Part shown: piece by piece, positions 16,480 to 25,229 of the stretch
How positions within the stretch are numbered: the first letter of the stretch is position 1
Layout of the letters: each line of letters begins with the position of its first letter
DNA from: an uncultured Prevotella sp.
GTDB taxonomy: Bacteria > Bacteroidota > Bacteroidia > Bacteroidales > Bacteroidaceae
DNA length: 45,063 nucleotides
Direction: 5' to 3'
Assembly: GCA_947167845.1 (NCBI GenBank)
Contig: CAMVJQ010000016.1
Coordinates: forward strand, 1-45,063
Translations under genes and position numbers: made by a program
The notes under the pieces: generated by a model
What the model was told of the DNA's origin: nothing
Seen by the model: the letters and a program-made list of their open reading frames with translations, nothing else
Databases searched by the model: none

Positions 16480-18783
16480 ATGGTGAAGATTTCAAAAGAA
16501 GCCGCTCTTGAGTATCATGAGAGCGGACGGCCTGGTAAAATTGAGGTAAAGCCAACCAAGGCCTACAGAACACAAACAGACTTAAGCCTGGCATACTCAC
16601 CAGGCGTCGCTTATCCCTGTCTTGAGATTCAGGATAATCCAGACAATGCTTACAAGTACACTGACAAGGGCAACCTTGTGGCAGTCATCTCCAACGGCAC
16701 AGCCGTCCTCGGACTGGGCGATATCGGTGCCATGAGCGGCAAGCCCGTGATGGAGGGCAAGGGCCTGCTCTTCAAGATCTATGGCGGTATCGACGTGTTC
16801 GACATCGAAGTCGACGAGAAAGACCCGGAGAAGTTCTGCGAGGCCGTGGAGCGCATCGCCCCCACCTTTGGCGGCATCAACCTCGAGGACATCAAAGCCC
16901 CCGAGTGCTTCTATATAGAGGAGCGCCTGAAGAAGTCGCTCGACATACCCGTCATGCACGACGACCAGCACGGCACAGCCATCATCTCCGCCGCAGGACT
17001 GAAGAATGCGATGGAGGTCATCGGCAAGGACATCTCCAAGGTCAAGATTGTGGTTAACGGCGCTGGAGCAGCCGCCATCTCATGTACAAAACTCTATATG
17101 GCGATAGGCGCCAGCAAGGAGAACATCGTGATGCTCGACTCCAAGGGCGTCATCTCTACTGAGCGCACCGACCTGAATGAGCAGAAGCGCTTCTTCGCCA
17201 CCTCGCGCACCGACATCCACACGCTGGCAGAGGCCGTCAGCGGTGCCGACGTATTCGTGGGCCTCTCCAAGGGCAATGTGCTCTCGAAGGAGATGGTCAA
17301 GACGATGGCCCAGAATCCTGTCATCTTCGCTCTCGCCAATCCCGTTCCGGAAATCAGTTATGAGGATGCGATGGAAGCCCGTCCTGACGTACTGATGTCC
17401 ACAGGACGAACTGACTATCCGAATCAGATAAATAATGTCATCGGCTTCCCCTACATCTTCCGGGGAGCCCTCGATGTCCACGCCAAGGCCATCAACGAAG
17501 AGATGAAACTGGCTGCCGTCCACGCTATTGCAGACTTGGCCAAGCAGCCCGTACCCGACGTCGTCAATGATGTCTACAAGGTGAACAATCTCACATTCGG
17601 ACGAAACTATTTCATTCCCAAGCCCGTCGATCCGCGTCTTATCACAGAAGTCAGTGCTGCCGTGGCCAAGGCTGCCATCGACAGCGGTGTGGCCCGCAAG
17701 CATATCGACAACTGGGACGAGTACAAGCGCTCGCTCTCCGTGCTTCTGGGGCAGGAAACAAAACTGACGCAGAAACTCTATGCCACGGCGGCCGCACACC
17801 CGCAGCGCGTAGTGTTCGCCGAGGCCGTACACCCCACAATGCTCAAGGCCGCCGCACAGGCCAAGGCCGAAGGCATCTGCCAGCCCGTGCTGCTGGGCAA
17901 CGACGAGGTGATACAGAAACTGGCCCAGAAACTCGACCTCAACATCGAGGGCATCGAGATCGTCAACCTGCGCCACCCGTCGGAGCAGGAGCGCCGCGAG
18001 CGCTACGCCCGCATCCTCACTGAGAAGCGCCAGCGCGAGGGCTACACCTTCCAGGAGGCCAACGACAAGATGTTCGAGCGCAACTACTTTGGCATGATGA
18101 TGGTGGAGACGGGTGAGGCCGATGCTTTCATCACCGGCCTCTACACGAAGTACTCCAACACCGTCAAGGTAGTGAAGGAGGTAATCGGCATCCGTCCCGA
18201 GTACCAGCACTTCGGTGCTATGCACATCATCAACTCGCCCAAGGGCACCTATTACATCGCCGACACGCTGGTGAACGAGAATCCCGACACCGACACCCTC
18301 ATCGACATCGCCAAACTCGCCGCCACAGCCGTGCGCTTCTTCAACGAGAAGCCCGTCATCTCGATGATCAGCCACTCCAACTTCGGTTCCTCGCAGAGCG
18401 ACGGTGCCCACAAGGTGAAGTACGCCGTAGAGAAGATGCAGCAGATGTACCCCGACCTGCCCATCGACGGAGAGATGCAACTGGGCTTCGCCCTCGACGA
18501 CGAACTGCGCGACGAGCAGTACCCCTTCACCCGGCTGAAGGGAAAGAAGGTGAACACGCTGGTGTTCCCCAACCTGACATCAGCCCGCTCCTCCTACAAG
18601 ATGCTCCAACTCTTAGGAGCCGATGCCGAGATCATCGGCCCGATACAGATGGGACTGAACAAGCCCATCCACTTCATCGATTTCGGTGCAACAGTGCGTG
18701 ACGTGATGAACATCGTGGCCGTCGCCACCATCGATGCCTACGTCGACAAAATCAAGAAGAAACTCTCGGCACTAGGAAAGTAG
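16480..18783 (+). CDS. maeB: NADP-dependent malic enzyme with phosphotransacetylase-like domain
   Basis: The 767-residue protein is the MaeB type: an N-terminal malic enzyme that oxidatively decarboxylates malate to pyruvate and CO2 with NAD(P)H formation, fused to a C-terminal domain (about 430-767) resembling phosphate acetyltransferase. Seen: [51 protein letters not shown] (metal-binding region) and the Rossmann motif [12 protein letters not shown]. The C-terminal part has [14 protein letters not shown] and FLNLT-like patterns. In relatives this domain is catalytically inactive and senses acetyl-CoA. The gene has its own promoter and terminator. It supplies pyruvate and reducing power in the branched central metabolism of these anaerobes. 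Confidence 0.93.
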   Translation: MVKISKEAALEYHESGRPGKIEVKPTKAYRTQTDLSLAYSPGVAYPCLEIQDNPDNAYKYTDKGNLVAVISNGTAVLGLGDIGAMSGKPVMEGKGLLFKIYGGIDVFDIEVDEKDPEKFCEAVERIAPTFGGINLEDIKAPECFYIEERLKKSLDIPVMHDDQHGTAIISAAGLKNAMEVIGKDISKVKIVVNGAGAAAISCTKLYMAIGASKENIVMLDSKGVISTERTDLNEQKRFFATSRTDIHTLAEAVSGADVFVGLSKGNVLSKEMVKTMAQNPVIFALANPVPEISYEDAMEARPDVLMSTGRTDYPNQINNVIGFPYIFRGALDVHAKAINEEMKLAAVHAIADLAKQPVPDVVNDVYKVNNLTFGRNYFIPKPVDPRLITEVSAAVAKAAIDSGVARKHIDNWDEYKRSLSVLLGQETKLTQKLYATAAAHPQRVVFAEAVHPTMLKAAAQAKAEGICQPVLLGNDEVIQKLAQKLDLNIEGIEIVNLRHPSEQERRERYARILTEKRQREGYTFQEANDKMFERNYFGMMMVETGEADAFITGLYTKYSNTVKVVKEVIGIRPEYQHFGAMHIINSPKGTYYIADTLVNENPDTDTLIDIAKLAATAVRFFNEKPVISMISHSNFGSSQSDGAHKVKYAVEKMQQMYPDLPIDGEMQLGFALDDELRDEQYPFTRLKGKKVNTLVFPNLTSARSSYKMLQLLGADAEIIGPIQMGLNKPIHFIDFGATVRDVMNIVAVATIDAYVDKIKKKLSALGK

Positions 18784-18794
18784 TTCCTTTGAGA

Positions 18795-18834
18795 TAAGAG
18801 GTGAGTGGTTTCCACCCACCTCTTACCTCTTTTT
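18795..18834 (+). terminator. maeB terminator
   Basis: TAAGAGGTGAGTGG (18795-18808) pairs with CCACCCACCTCTTA (18812-18825), with one mismatch and loop TTT. A T-tract follows (TTTTT, 18830-18834). Confidence 0.8.
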
Positions 18835-18841
18835 ATATCCT

Positions 18842-19009
18842 CAGATTTGGGTAAAAGGCAATTGTTGTTGGCGGAAAAGCATGGGGAAGGAGATAACCCG
18901 CCGCTTCATCAGCGACGGGCTGCCCAAGATCAACAAAACTCATATTGTGCTCACGCGCCGGGGACTCTACGTCAGCGACATCATCATGAGCGAACTGCCG
19001 AACGCCTAG
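18842..19009 (+). pseudogene. Remnant resembling the C-terminal end of HemW (radical SAM heme chaperone)
   Basis: The frame ending at TAG 19007-19009 gives about 42 residues from Met 18881: KEITRRFISDGLPKINKT, then HIVLTRRGLYVSDIIMSEL. The LTRxGLxVSDxIMSxL ending is characteristic of the last helices of HemW-type proteins in Bacteroidetes. Upstream, LLLAEKHG reads in another frame, and removal of one G from the GGGG run at 18883-18886 would join the two. No radical-SAM core is present. I read this as a decayed 3' fragment left by deletion. It overlaps the stop of the TonB receptor gene on the other strand. It could be chance, so confidence is modest. Confidence 0.42.
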
Positions 19010-21474
19010 AAGTGGATGTTGACATCCATGCCGACCTGCAGGGGGTTGGCCTTCTGGGCGAAGTAACGGGTACCGCCAGCAGCACTGCTCTGAACGGCAA
19101 ATGTATTGTATTTAGTGTTGGTCAGATTACGGCCCCAGAGGCTGACGACGACAGGCCCGAAGTCATAGTCGGCATGAGCCCCCAGCAGGGCATAGAGTTT
19201 CTGGGAGAAGGTGTTGGCCTCATCCCACCAGATCTTGCCCTGGCCTGAGAGGTTGGCACCGATGGTAAACCGGCTGATGTGCCAGTCGGCCATCGCGCTG
19301 AACGCGTGCTGGGGAACGAAGGGCACATAGCAGCCTGAGAAATCATGATGGACAGGCATGCGCTCCAGACCTCGGAGGTTCTCTGTCTCCTCATACTCAT
19401 CGAACTTGGCATTGGTGAAGGCATAGGTGAGTCCCCAGTCGAGGTGGTTGTCGGCGGCACGTCCGCGCAGTGTCAGTTCGGCTCCGCAGGAGTGGCTCTT
19501 TCCGGCATTGACCATCATGCGCCCGTAGTTGGCGTGAGGCTCCATGACGGAGAGTTGCTGGTTGCGAATCATCATGTAGTAGAGTGAGAGGTCAAGATGC
19601 ATCATCGAGTCGAAAAGGTTGAGATGGGTGCCCAACTCGAAGTTCCACGACTCCTCAGGCTTGTAACTGATGGTTTCCTCGATGGCCTTATAGGATGCTT
19701 CATCGTGGGGCACGTCGTAGTCGCCGCGCATGGCTAGCCGCTGGTTAAACGTCAGTTCCGTCTGGAGGATGTCGCTGAACATCTGGATGTTGTAGCCTCC
19801 GGCGCGATAGCCCTTCGAGACGAGACCGTAGACATTGCCCAGATTGTTGTCAAAACTATAGGTGAGTCCCAACTTCGGCAGCAACTGTGTGTAGGTCTTC
19901 GAGAGTTTGTCTTCGACGAACGAGGTTAGATGATAGGTGGCTGTGGCCTGTGCCGTGCCGCCCGTCATGTTCATATAGGCCAATGCGTGGTAGTCAATCT
20001 TGACGTGGTCGACATTGAAGCGGAGTCCGAGGGTCAGTTTCAGACGGTCGGCTAGCAGAAGACTAGACTCGTGAAAGACGGCGAGATTGGCCTGCGGCGT
20101 GCGGAAATACTCGGGCACGCCCATCTCGGCCGACATCGTGACGCCGGCAGCGTCGACAGCGGCTTGAGCCGCCTTTTCGGCTGCGGCTCGGGCGGCAGCA
20201 TCGGGCAGTCCCTGCTCAAGGAACGTGGGGAGCATGCGCTCTATCATCGCCCCTGTCATCGCGAGGGTCATCGCACTGGTGATGGCATCGCCGATAGGGC
20301 CTGTGATGGCATCGCCGAAATAGACGGGCGCATCGGTGCGTAGCCACTGGTAAGATCCGAAGAGTCCGCTGGCGTGCTGCCATCGGCGCTGGTCGTGAGA
20401 GCGCAGCACGAACTCCTGCGTCAGGGCGTTCATTTTCTGACACTGCTCCAGTCGCAGATAGTCGGGCGTCATATAGTCCTGGTCCATCTGCATCTCGTCG
20501 TTGAGGTACTGATAACTGGTCGTAGAGGTGAAGAGCAGACGGCTGGTGTCGTAACTGATGGAGAGGCCCGTGTTGAGCATATTGCGCTTGTAGCCGTTCA
20601 TAATCGTAGTAGAGGGATCCAACACCTTCTCATCAGCAGGAAGGTAACTAGAATTGTAGAGAGTTGGCAGATAAGCGAATGGATGAAACTCTCCATATCC
20701 GAAGCCGTTCTGGTTGATGTACTGGTAGTCGGCCATCCAGTCGAACTTCAGTTTGTCTGAGGGCTTGAAGATGAGTCGCAGTTTGCCACCAGCCTCATTG
20801 CTCTTGTCGTTCTTCTCAGAGAAGTTCTGGTTGTCTATGAATCCCTTCAGGCCGCTGTAGAAGCCAGCAACAGAGAAGGCTAACTTGTCACTGGGACGAC
20901 TGTAATGGGCCACTTCGACATTCGAGTAGAGACCTGTGCCGATACCCAGACGTATGTCAGTGCCCTGATAGTTGAAGGGATCCTTCGAATAGATACGCAC
21001 CAGTCCGCCCTCGGTGTTCTGTCCGTAGAGTGTGCCCTGGGGGCCACGGAGGATGTCGACACGGTCGAGCATATAGAAATGGTTGTTGAAAGCAGCCTTC
21101 GACATCAGGGGAATGTTGTCATAATAGATGCCCACGGCAGGACTATTGACACGCGAGCCGATGCCTCGCACGTAGATCGACGACGTGAGACGCGCCCCGT
21201 AGGCCGGCATCGTGAAGGCAGGCACATACTGTGAGAGTTGGGAGAGGTCGCGCACGTTCAACTGCCGCAACTGCTCGCTGCCGAAGACATTGCTGCTCAG
21301 CGGCTGAAGGCGCAGACGCACCTGATCCTTGGGCTGCGCCACCACGATCACTTCATCGAGATCGACCACCCGGCTGGTGTCCGTAAGTGCCTCTGCCCCG
21401 AAGGCCTTGACGGAATTTGCTTCTGCCGCCACCTGAAAGCCAAGGGCCAGAAGCGTGAGAGTCAATTTGTTCAT
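19006..21474 (-). CDS. TonB-dependent outer-membrane receptor
   Basis: The 822-residue receptor would carry a bound nutrient (often a metal complex or cobalamin-like ligand) across the outer membrane using TonB energy. It has a signal-like N-terminus (MNKLTLTLLALGFQVAAEA), a possible TonB box in DEVIVVAQP and a plug domain (about 60-180: RDLSQLSQYVPAFTM, IYVRGIGSRVNSPAVGIYYD, DRVDILRGPQGTLYGQNTEG), then a 22-strand-type barrel ending near LQVGMDVNIHF with the usual terminal Phe. No SusD partner lies next to it, so polysaccharide uptake is less likely than siderophore or vitamin uptake. Unusual: an Ala/Met-rich insertion at about residues 380-455. It has its own promoter and converges with maeB. 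Confidence 0.9.
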   Translation of the reverse strand: MNKLTLTLLALGFQVAAEANSVKAFGAEALTDTSRVVDLDEVIVVAQPKDQVRLRLQPLSSNVFGSEQLRQLNVRDLSQLSQYVPAFTMPAYGARLTSSIYVRGIGSRVNSPAVGIYYDNIPLMSKAAFNNHFYMLDRVDILRGPQGTLYGQNTEGGLVRIYSKDPFNYQGTDIRLGIGTGLYSNVEVAHYSRPSDKLAFSVAGFYSGLKGFIDNQNFSEKNDKSNEAGGKLRLIFKPSDKLKFDWMADYQYINQNGFGYGEFHPFAYLPTLYNSSYLPADEKVLDPSTTIMNGYKRNMLNTGLSISYDTSRLLFTSTTSYQYLNDEMQMDQDYMTPDYLRLEQCQKMNALTQEFVLRSHDQRRWQHASGLFGSYQWLRTDAPVYFGDAITGPIGDAITSAMTLAMTGAMIERMLPTFLEQGLPDAAARAAAEKAAQAAVDAAGVTMSAEMGVPEYFRTPQANLAVFHESSLLLADRLKLTLGLRFNVDHVKIDYHALAYMNMTGGTAQATATYHLTSFVEDKLSKTYTQLLPKLGLTYSFDNNLGNVYGLVSKGYRAGGYNIQMFSDILQTELTFNQRLAMRGDYDVPHDEASYKAIEETISYKPEESWNFELGTHLNLFDSMMHLDLSLYYMMIRNQQLSVMEPHANYGRMMVNAGKSHSCGAELTLRGRAADNHLDWGLTYAFTNAKFDEYEETENLRGLERMPVHHDFSGCYVPFVPQHAFSAMADWHISRFTIGANLSGQGKIWWDEANTFSQKLYALLGAHADYDFGPVVVSLWGRNLTNTKYNTFAVQSSAAGGTRYFAQKANPLQVGMDVNIHF

Positions 21475-21504
21475 ACTATCTTTTTTTTATCACTATTGCG
21501 GGTG

Positions 21505-21536
21505 CAAAGGTACTATAATCCCCTTACACCTGCAAT
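21505..21536 (-). promoter_or_regulatory. TonB receptor promoter
   Basis: Minus-strand TACCTTTG (21512-21505) with a near -33 box ATTG (21536-21533) 20 bp upstream. It lies in the 68 bp gap between the receptor and the upstream lipoprotein gene. TATATA-poor leader of about 30 nt. Confidence 0.55.
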
Positions 21537-21542
21537 CCCTAT

Positions 21543-22499
21543 TTATAATGATTTCTGCAACGACAGCCTGTGGATGGCGAAGACGATATAGGCCACCAGC
21601 AGGGGATAGCCTATATAATATAAGGTGGTGACGCTGAAGACGACGTAATCGACGGCACAGACGGCGGCCAGGCCTCCGAGATAGAGCACCGTGCCGCCCA
21701 AGGGCAGATGATGGCGCACATCATCGACGGTGGCAATCGCCACGATAAGGATGGCCCAGACGGAGGTGACGAAGAGCCCCAGATGCCATGGAAGGGCATA
21801 GGGATTGAGTGAGGGATGGTAGTAGAAGTGGCGCCACATCTCCGGTGCGAAGTTCTGGATGGAACTATAGAGTACGGCGGAAGCGGCGACGAGCAGGCAG
21901 AGCAGTGTGGGATAAAACGAGGGGATATCGTTGAAGTGAACTATCTTAGCCCCCTTTCTCAACAGACGTCGCACGCCATAGGCTCCGCCGACAATAGCAC
22001 AGAAGGCCAGAAACACCAGGAGGTGAACATCGGAAAAGACGTCGATAAACTGGCTGATAGGGTCGTCGGGCGAGACAGCCGCCAGCAGGTCGTGCTCACG
22101 CACCCATCCCTGAGTCAACTGATCACGCGCCACCTTCACCCAGACAGAATCGACAGAGTCGGTGGGGACGGTGCGGATATCAGCCACCACCAGATGGTCA
22201 TTATGCCGGAGTTTCAATGAATCGATCATCGAGAGCATCGGCATCGTCACGTCGCCAGCCTGAATCTCAGCCGTGAGGATGTCGGGCACGGGCATCATCT
22301 CCTCCTGCTGTTCGAGGATGCGGAGCGAGTCGGCACTCACCACGAAGTTGTAACCCTGGGTATAGTGATGGGTGGTGTAGAAGGAGATGGAGTCGAGTTG
22401 ACGCTCGGTCAGATTCCAGGCATCAGGGGTGACAGGCCCCCGATTATAGCACGACGTCAGTGCCAGAAGCAGAAAGAGCCAACTAACGATCTTGCGCAT
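21543..22499 (-). CDS. Predicted membrane-anchored lipoprotein with SH3-like region and C-terminal helices
   Basis: The 318-residue product starts with a lipoprotein signal (MRKIVSWLFLLLALTSC, LTSC lipobox). A periplasmic part of about 150 residues follows, in which HLVVADIRTVPTD...VWVKV...QGWVREHDLL has the look of a bacterial SH3 domain. Then come about five transmembrane helices (VHLLVFLAFCAIVGGAYGV, YPTLLCLLVAASAVLYSS, GLFVTSVWAILIVAIATVD, GTVLYLGGLAAVCAVDYVVF, LYYIGYPLLVAYIVFAI). I do not recognise a named family with confidence. SH3-like domains often bind peptidoglycan stems. It overlaps the end of the U32 gene, so translation is coupled. ATG 22499 was chosen over 22505 because the lipoprotein signal opens with MRK. 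Confidence 0.7.
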   Translation of the reverse strand: MRKIVSWLFLLLALTSCYNRGPVTPDAWNLTERQLDSISFYTTHHYTQGYNFVVSADSLRILEQQEEMMPVPDILTAEIQAGDVTMPMLSMIDSLKLRHNDHLVVADIRTVPTDSVDSVWVKVARDQLTQGWVREHDLLAAVSPDDPISQFIDVFSDVHLLVFLAFCAIVGGAYGVRRLLRKGAKIVHFNDIPSFYPTLLCLLVAASAVLYSSIQNFAPEMWRHFYYHPSLNPYALPWHLGLFVTSVWAILIVAIATVDDVRHHLPLGGTVLYLGGLAAVCAVDYVVFSVTTLYYIGYPLLVAYIVFAIHRLSLQKSL

Positions 22500-24300
22500 A
22501 CACATTCATCTGACAATTGGCACAATCAAACTCAAGGCGGAAGCGGCGGCCATCGCCCAAGACCAGAGAGAGCGGCTCACGCCAGCGGGGGCGCTCCCCT
22601 CCCCGCCTGACGCAATAGCCAAGGGAGTAGCGGATGCAATGGCGGCACTGCATCAGAGGACCGTCGCCACCACTGAGTTCGTAGGCCGTCAGCGACTGAG
22701 CACCATAGAAGTCGCGAGAGAGGCGGTTGGAGATGTTGTAGAGATATGAGTGACCTCCCCTAACCCCTCCTGTAGGAGGGGGATTAATACCTGTAAAGCC
22801 ATCTTTCCCCCTCCTACAGGAGGGGGCAGGGGAGGTCACCCCCATCAATCGCTCCACCAACTGACGACGCATATCAGAAAGCACGCTATTGGGGATAAAA
22901 AAGTTGAAATCGGCTGACATTTCCACATGCTCATTGGTAAAGATGGTATCACCTAATTTTGAGAGTTGTCGCACAATATTCTCGCGTGGCGACTTCTGCG
23001 CCCGCTGATGTTCAGCGGCCTGGAAGACACGCACGTCGGCGGCTGACAATTCGAAGCCCCCATCCACAGCACGGAGAGAGAGCCGGACTGGCACCTTCCG
23101 CTCTGCACTCTGACGTGACAACAGGCGCTCCAACTCCTGATCACTGTTTCGGTAGAGCCGCACACCCGGCTTCAGCGAACGGGGCATGCGATAGGGATAG
23201 ATGCGATTGCCCACCACCCTATTGGCACGGAAGCCCTCCAACTGGCGGTCGGCATTGATGAAGCACAACCCGTCGCCATTGGCGAAACTGGCCACGCCAG
23301 CGACATTGAATGAATCGCTGCGCAACTCTTTCACCGTGCCCACAAACTCGCCGACGGCCTTAGGCGTGTCGAACGAGGCGATGTCGGGCTGACGGCCATG
23401 CAGGAAATAGGTGGTGTAGCCCCGATTGAACGTCTTACGGAGATCAGGTGTAAACGTGTAGTGACAGACGCCACGAGAACTGCGGCCATAGGCCTCCGGA
23501 TGGCGGCGGATGAATTCGTTGAGGCGCTGACTGTAGGCTGCCGTCACATTCTTCACATAGGCGACATCCTTCAGACGGCCTTCGATCTTGAAAGAGGTGG
23601 CACCAGCCTGAATGAGTTCTTCCAGATGGTCGCTCTGGTTCATATCCTTCAGGGAGAGCAAGTAGCGGTCGCGCTCCACTTCCCTGCCGTCGGCATCCAC
23701 CAGCGAGAACTTCATCCGACAGAACTGCGCACACTCCCCGCGATTGGCACTACGGCCAAAACAGTGCTGCGAGGCATAGCAGATGCCAGAATAACTGACG
23801 CACAAGGCCCCATGAACAAAAACCTCCAACTCCATCTCCGGCACCTCGCGATGGATCTCTGCTATCTCCTCGACTGAGAGTTCACGGGCCAGGACGGCAC
23901 GTCTGAATCCCAAATCCTGAAGCCAGCGCACCTTCTCTGCCGAACGATTGTCAGTCTGCGTAGAGGCGTGAAGAGCCAGCGGCAGACCGCCAATCAACTG
24001 TAGCACAGACATATCCTGCACCAGGATGGCATCGACACCAGCCTCTGCGAGATCCTGCAAGAGGCGGCGCACGTCATCCAGTTCAGCGTCGTAGAGAATG
24101 GTATTGACGGTGACGTAGACCTTGACGCCAAAGGGACGGGCATAGTCGCACAGGCTGCGAATGTCCTCCACACTATTGCCCGAAGCGGCCCGCGCCCCAA
24201 AGCGCGAAGCACCGATATAGACGGCATCGGCACCATGATCGATGGCGGCAATGCCGCACGCCAGATTCTTGGCGGGGGCTAACAGTTCCAGTTGCGTCAC
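22483..24300 (-). CDS. U32-family protein (RlhA/TrhP-type RNA hydroxylation enzyme), with in-frame repeat insertion
   Basis: The 605-residue U32 peptidase-like protein has a TIM-barrel N-terminus (LELLAPAKNLACGIAAIDHG, ADAVYIGASRFGARA) and a four-Cys signature in HGALCVSYSGICYASQHCFG plus ANRGECAQFCR. E. coli relatives are RlhA (hydroxylates 23S rRNA C2501) and TrhP (tRNA U34 hydroxylation), which use prephenate; the length and C-terminal extension suit the RlhA side, but which RNA is modified is an inference. Residues 488-517 (VTSPAPSCRRGKDG...VRGGH) are encoded by a 90 bp palindrome-ended repeat (22750-22839), adding exactly 30 codons. Start is GTG 24300, overlapping the metA stop as GTGA, so the two are coupled. 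Confidence 0.85.
   Translation of the reverse strand: MTQLELLAPAKNLACGIAAIDHGADAVYIGASRFGARAASGNSVEDIRSLCDYARPFGVKVYVTVNTILYDAELDDVRRLLQDLAEAGVDAILVQDMSVLQLIGGLPLALHASTQTDNRSAEKVRWLQDLGFRRAVLARELSVEEIAEIHREVPEMELEVFVHGALCVSYSGICYASQHCFGRSANRGECAQFCRMKFSLVDADGREVERDRYLLSLKDMNQSDHLEELIQAGATSFKIEGRLKDVAYVKNVTAAYSQRLNEFIRRHPEAYGRSSRGVCHYTFTPDLRKTFNRGYTTYFLHGRQPDIASFDTPKAVGEFVGTVKELRSDSFNVAGVASFANGDGLCFINADRQLEGFRANRVVGNRIYPYRMPRSLKPGVRLYRNSDQELERLLSRQSAERKVPVRLSLRAVDGGFELSAADVRVFQAAEHQRAQKSPRENIVRQLSKLGDTIFTNEHVEMSADFNFFIPNSVLSDMRRQLVERLMGVTSPAPSCRRGKDGFTGINPPPTGGVRGGHSYLYNISNRLSRDFYGAQSLTAYELSGGDGPLMQCRHCIRYSLGYCVRRGGERPRWREPLSLVLGDGRRFRLEFDCANCQMNVYAQDR
22750..22839. repeat. 90 bp palindrome-ended interspersed repeat inside the U32 gene
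   Basis: Ends are perfect 12 bp inverted copies (GTGACCTCCCCT and AGGGGAGGTCAC). Two internal TCCTGTAGGAGGGG/CCCCTCCTACAGGA units are also mutually inverted. The first 36 bp equal 224-259. The length is a multiple of three and all minus-strand codons are open. Confidence 0.85.
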
Positions 24301-25214
24301 TTGATGTCGTCGATATTATAGGGAGTCTCCTGATAAACGTAGTAGTTGACCCAATTCGTATAGAAGAGATTCGCATGGGAGCGCCAAGTGACATGGGGTG
24401 GATTCTCCGGATTGTTGTTGAGATAGTAGTTCCGGGGAGGCGCCACGTCCTTGCGGATATCCTTGTCGCGACGGTACTCGTTGTCGAGCGTATTTGGCGC
24501 ATATTCCAGATGCCCCGTGATGAAGAACTCTCGCCCGCCCCTGGCCATCACGATGCTCACGCCGCTGTCGTCGGACTCTGCTATCAGTTGCAGATCCGGA
24601 CGGGCCAGTATATCCTCACGATGTAACTCCGTGTGACGGCTGTGAGGCATCATAAACACGTCGTCGAAGCCCCTAAAGATGGGCAACTGCGGGTCGAGGG
24701 GCTTCTGAGGGAAGATGCCGAACATCTTCATCGGCAGCGGATACTTGGGGACTCCATAGTGATAATAGAGTCCTGCCTGCGCCGCCCAGCAGATGTAGAG
24801 CGTACTCGTCACGTGGGTACGTGCCCAACTGAAGATGTCGGTGATCTCGGGCCAGTAGCCGACATCCTCATACTCCAGTTGCTCCACAGGTGCTCCGGTG
24901 ATGATCATCCCGTCGAACTTCTCATGGCGCATCTCCTCGAAATCACGATAGAACATCATCATGTGCTCTATGGGTGTGTTCTTGGGTGTATGGCTTTTCA
25001 ACTTCATAAAACTGATGTCGAGTTGAAGGGGCGTATTCGAGAGCAGACGGATCAGGTCGGTCTCCGTCGTAATCTTCAGCGGCATCAGATTGAGAATGAC
25101 AATCTTCAGCGGACGAATATCCTGCGAGTGGGCACGGGTATCGTCCATCACAAATATATTCTCCTGCTTGAGCAAGTCAATGGCAGGCAATCTGTCGGGT
25201 AGTCTTAACGGCAT
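24297..25214 (-). CDS. metA: Homoserine O-acetyltransferase, MetA fold
   Basis: The 305-residue enzyme activates homoserine for methionine synthesis. The fold is MetA (homoserine transsuccinylase family): catalytic Cys142 in TLYICWAAQAG, His and Glu in FFITGHLEY. The acyl-CoA choice depends on residue 111: succinyl-CoA enzymes have Gly, acetyl-CoA enzymes have Glu. Here the loop reads ITGAPVEQLEY with Glu111, so acetyl-CoA is the predicted donor, as in Bacillus cereus and Thermotoga. The ATG lies 15 bp after the PP2C stop with no room for a promoter, and its stop overlaps the U32 GTG start. It may thus ride on the kinase-AAA message. Confidence 0.93.
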   Translation of the reverse strand: MPLRLPDRLPAIDLLKQENIFVMDDTRAHSQDIRPLKIVILNLMPLKITTETDLIRLLSNTPLQLDISFMKLKSHTPKNTPIEHMMMFYRDFEEMRHEKFDGMIITGAPVEQLEYEDVGYWPEITDIFSWARTHVTSTLYICWAAQAGLYYHYGVPKYPLPMKMFGIFPQKPLDPQLPIFRGFDDVFMMPHSRHTELHREDILARPDLQLIAESDDSGVSIVMARGGREFFITGHLEYAPNTLDNEYRRDKDIRKDVAPPRNYYLNNNPENPPHVTWRSHANLFYTNWVNYYVYQETPYNIDDIK

Positions 25215-25229
25215 AGTCTTTGATTAAAA

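Noticed and set aside
17080..18480. Minus-strand frame of 466 codons opposite maeB
   Set aside because: Shadow of a GC-rich gene; sequence of repeated Val/Leu/His/Gly with no family resemblance, while maeB fully explains the region.
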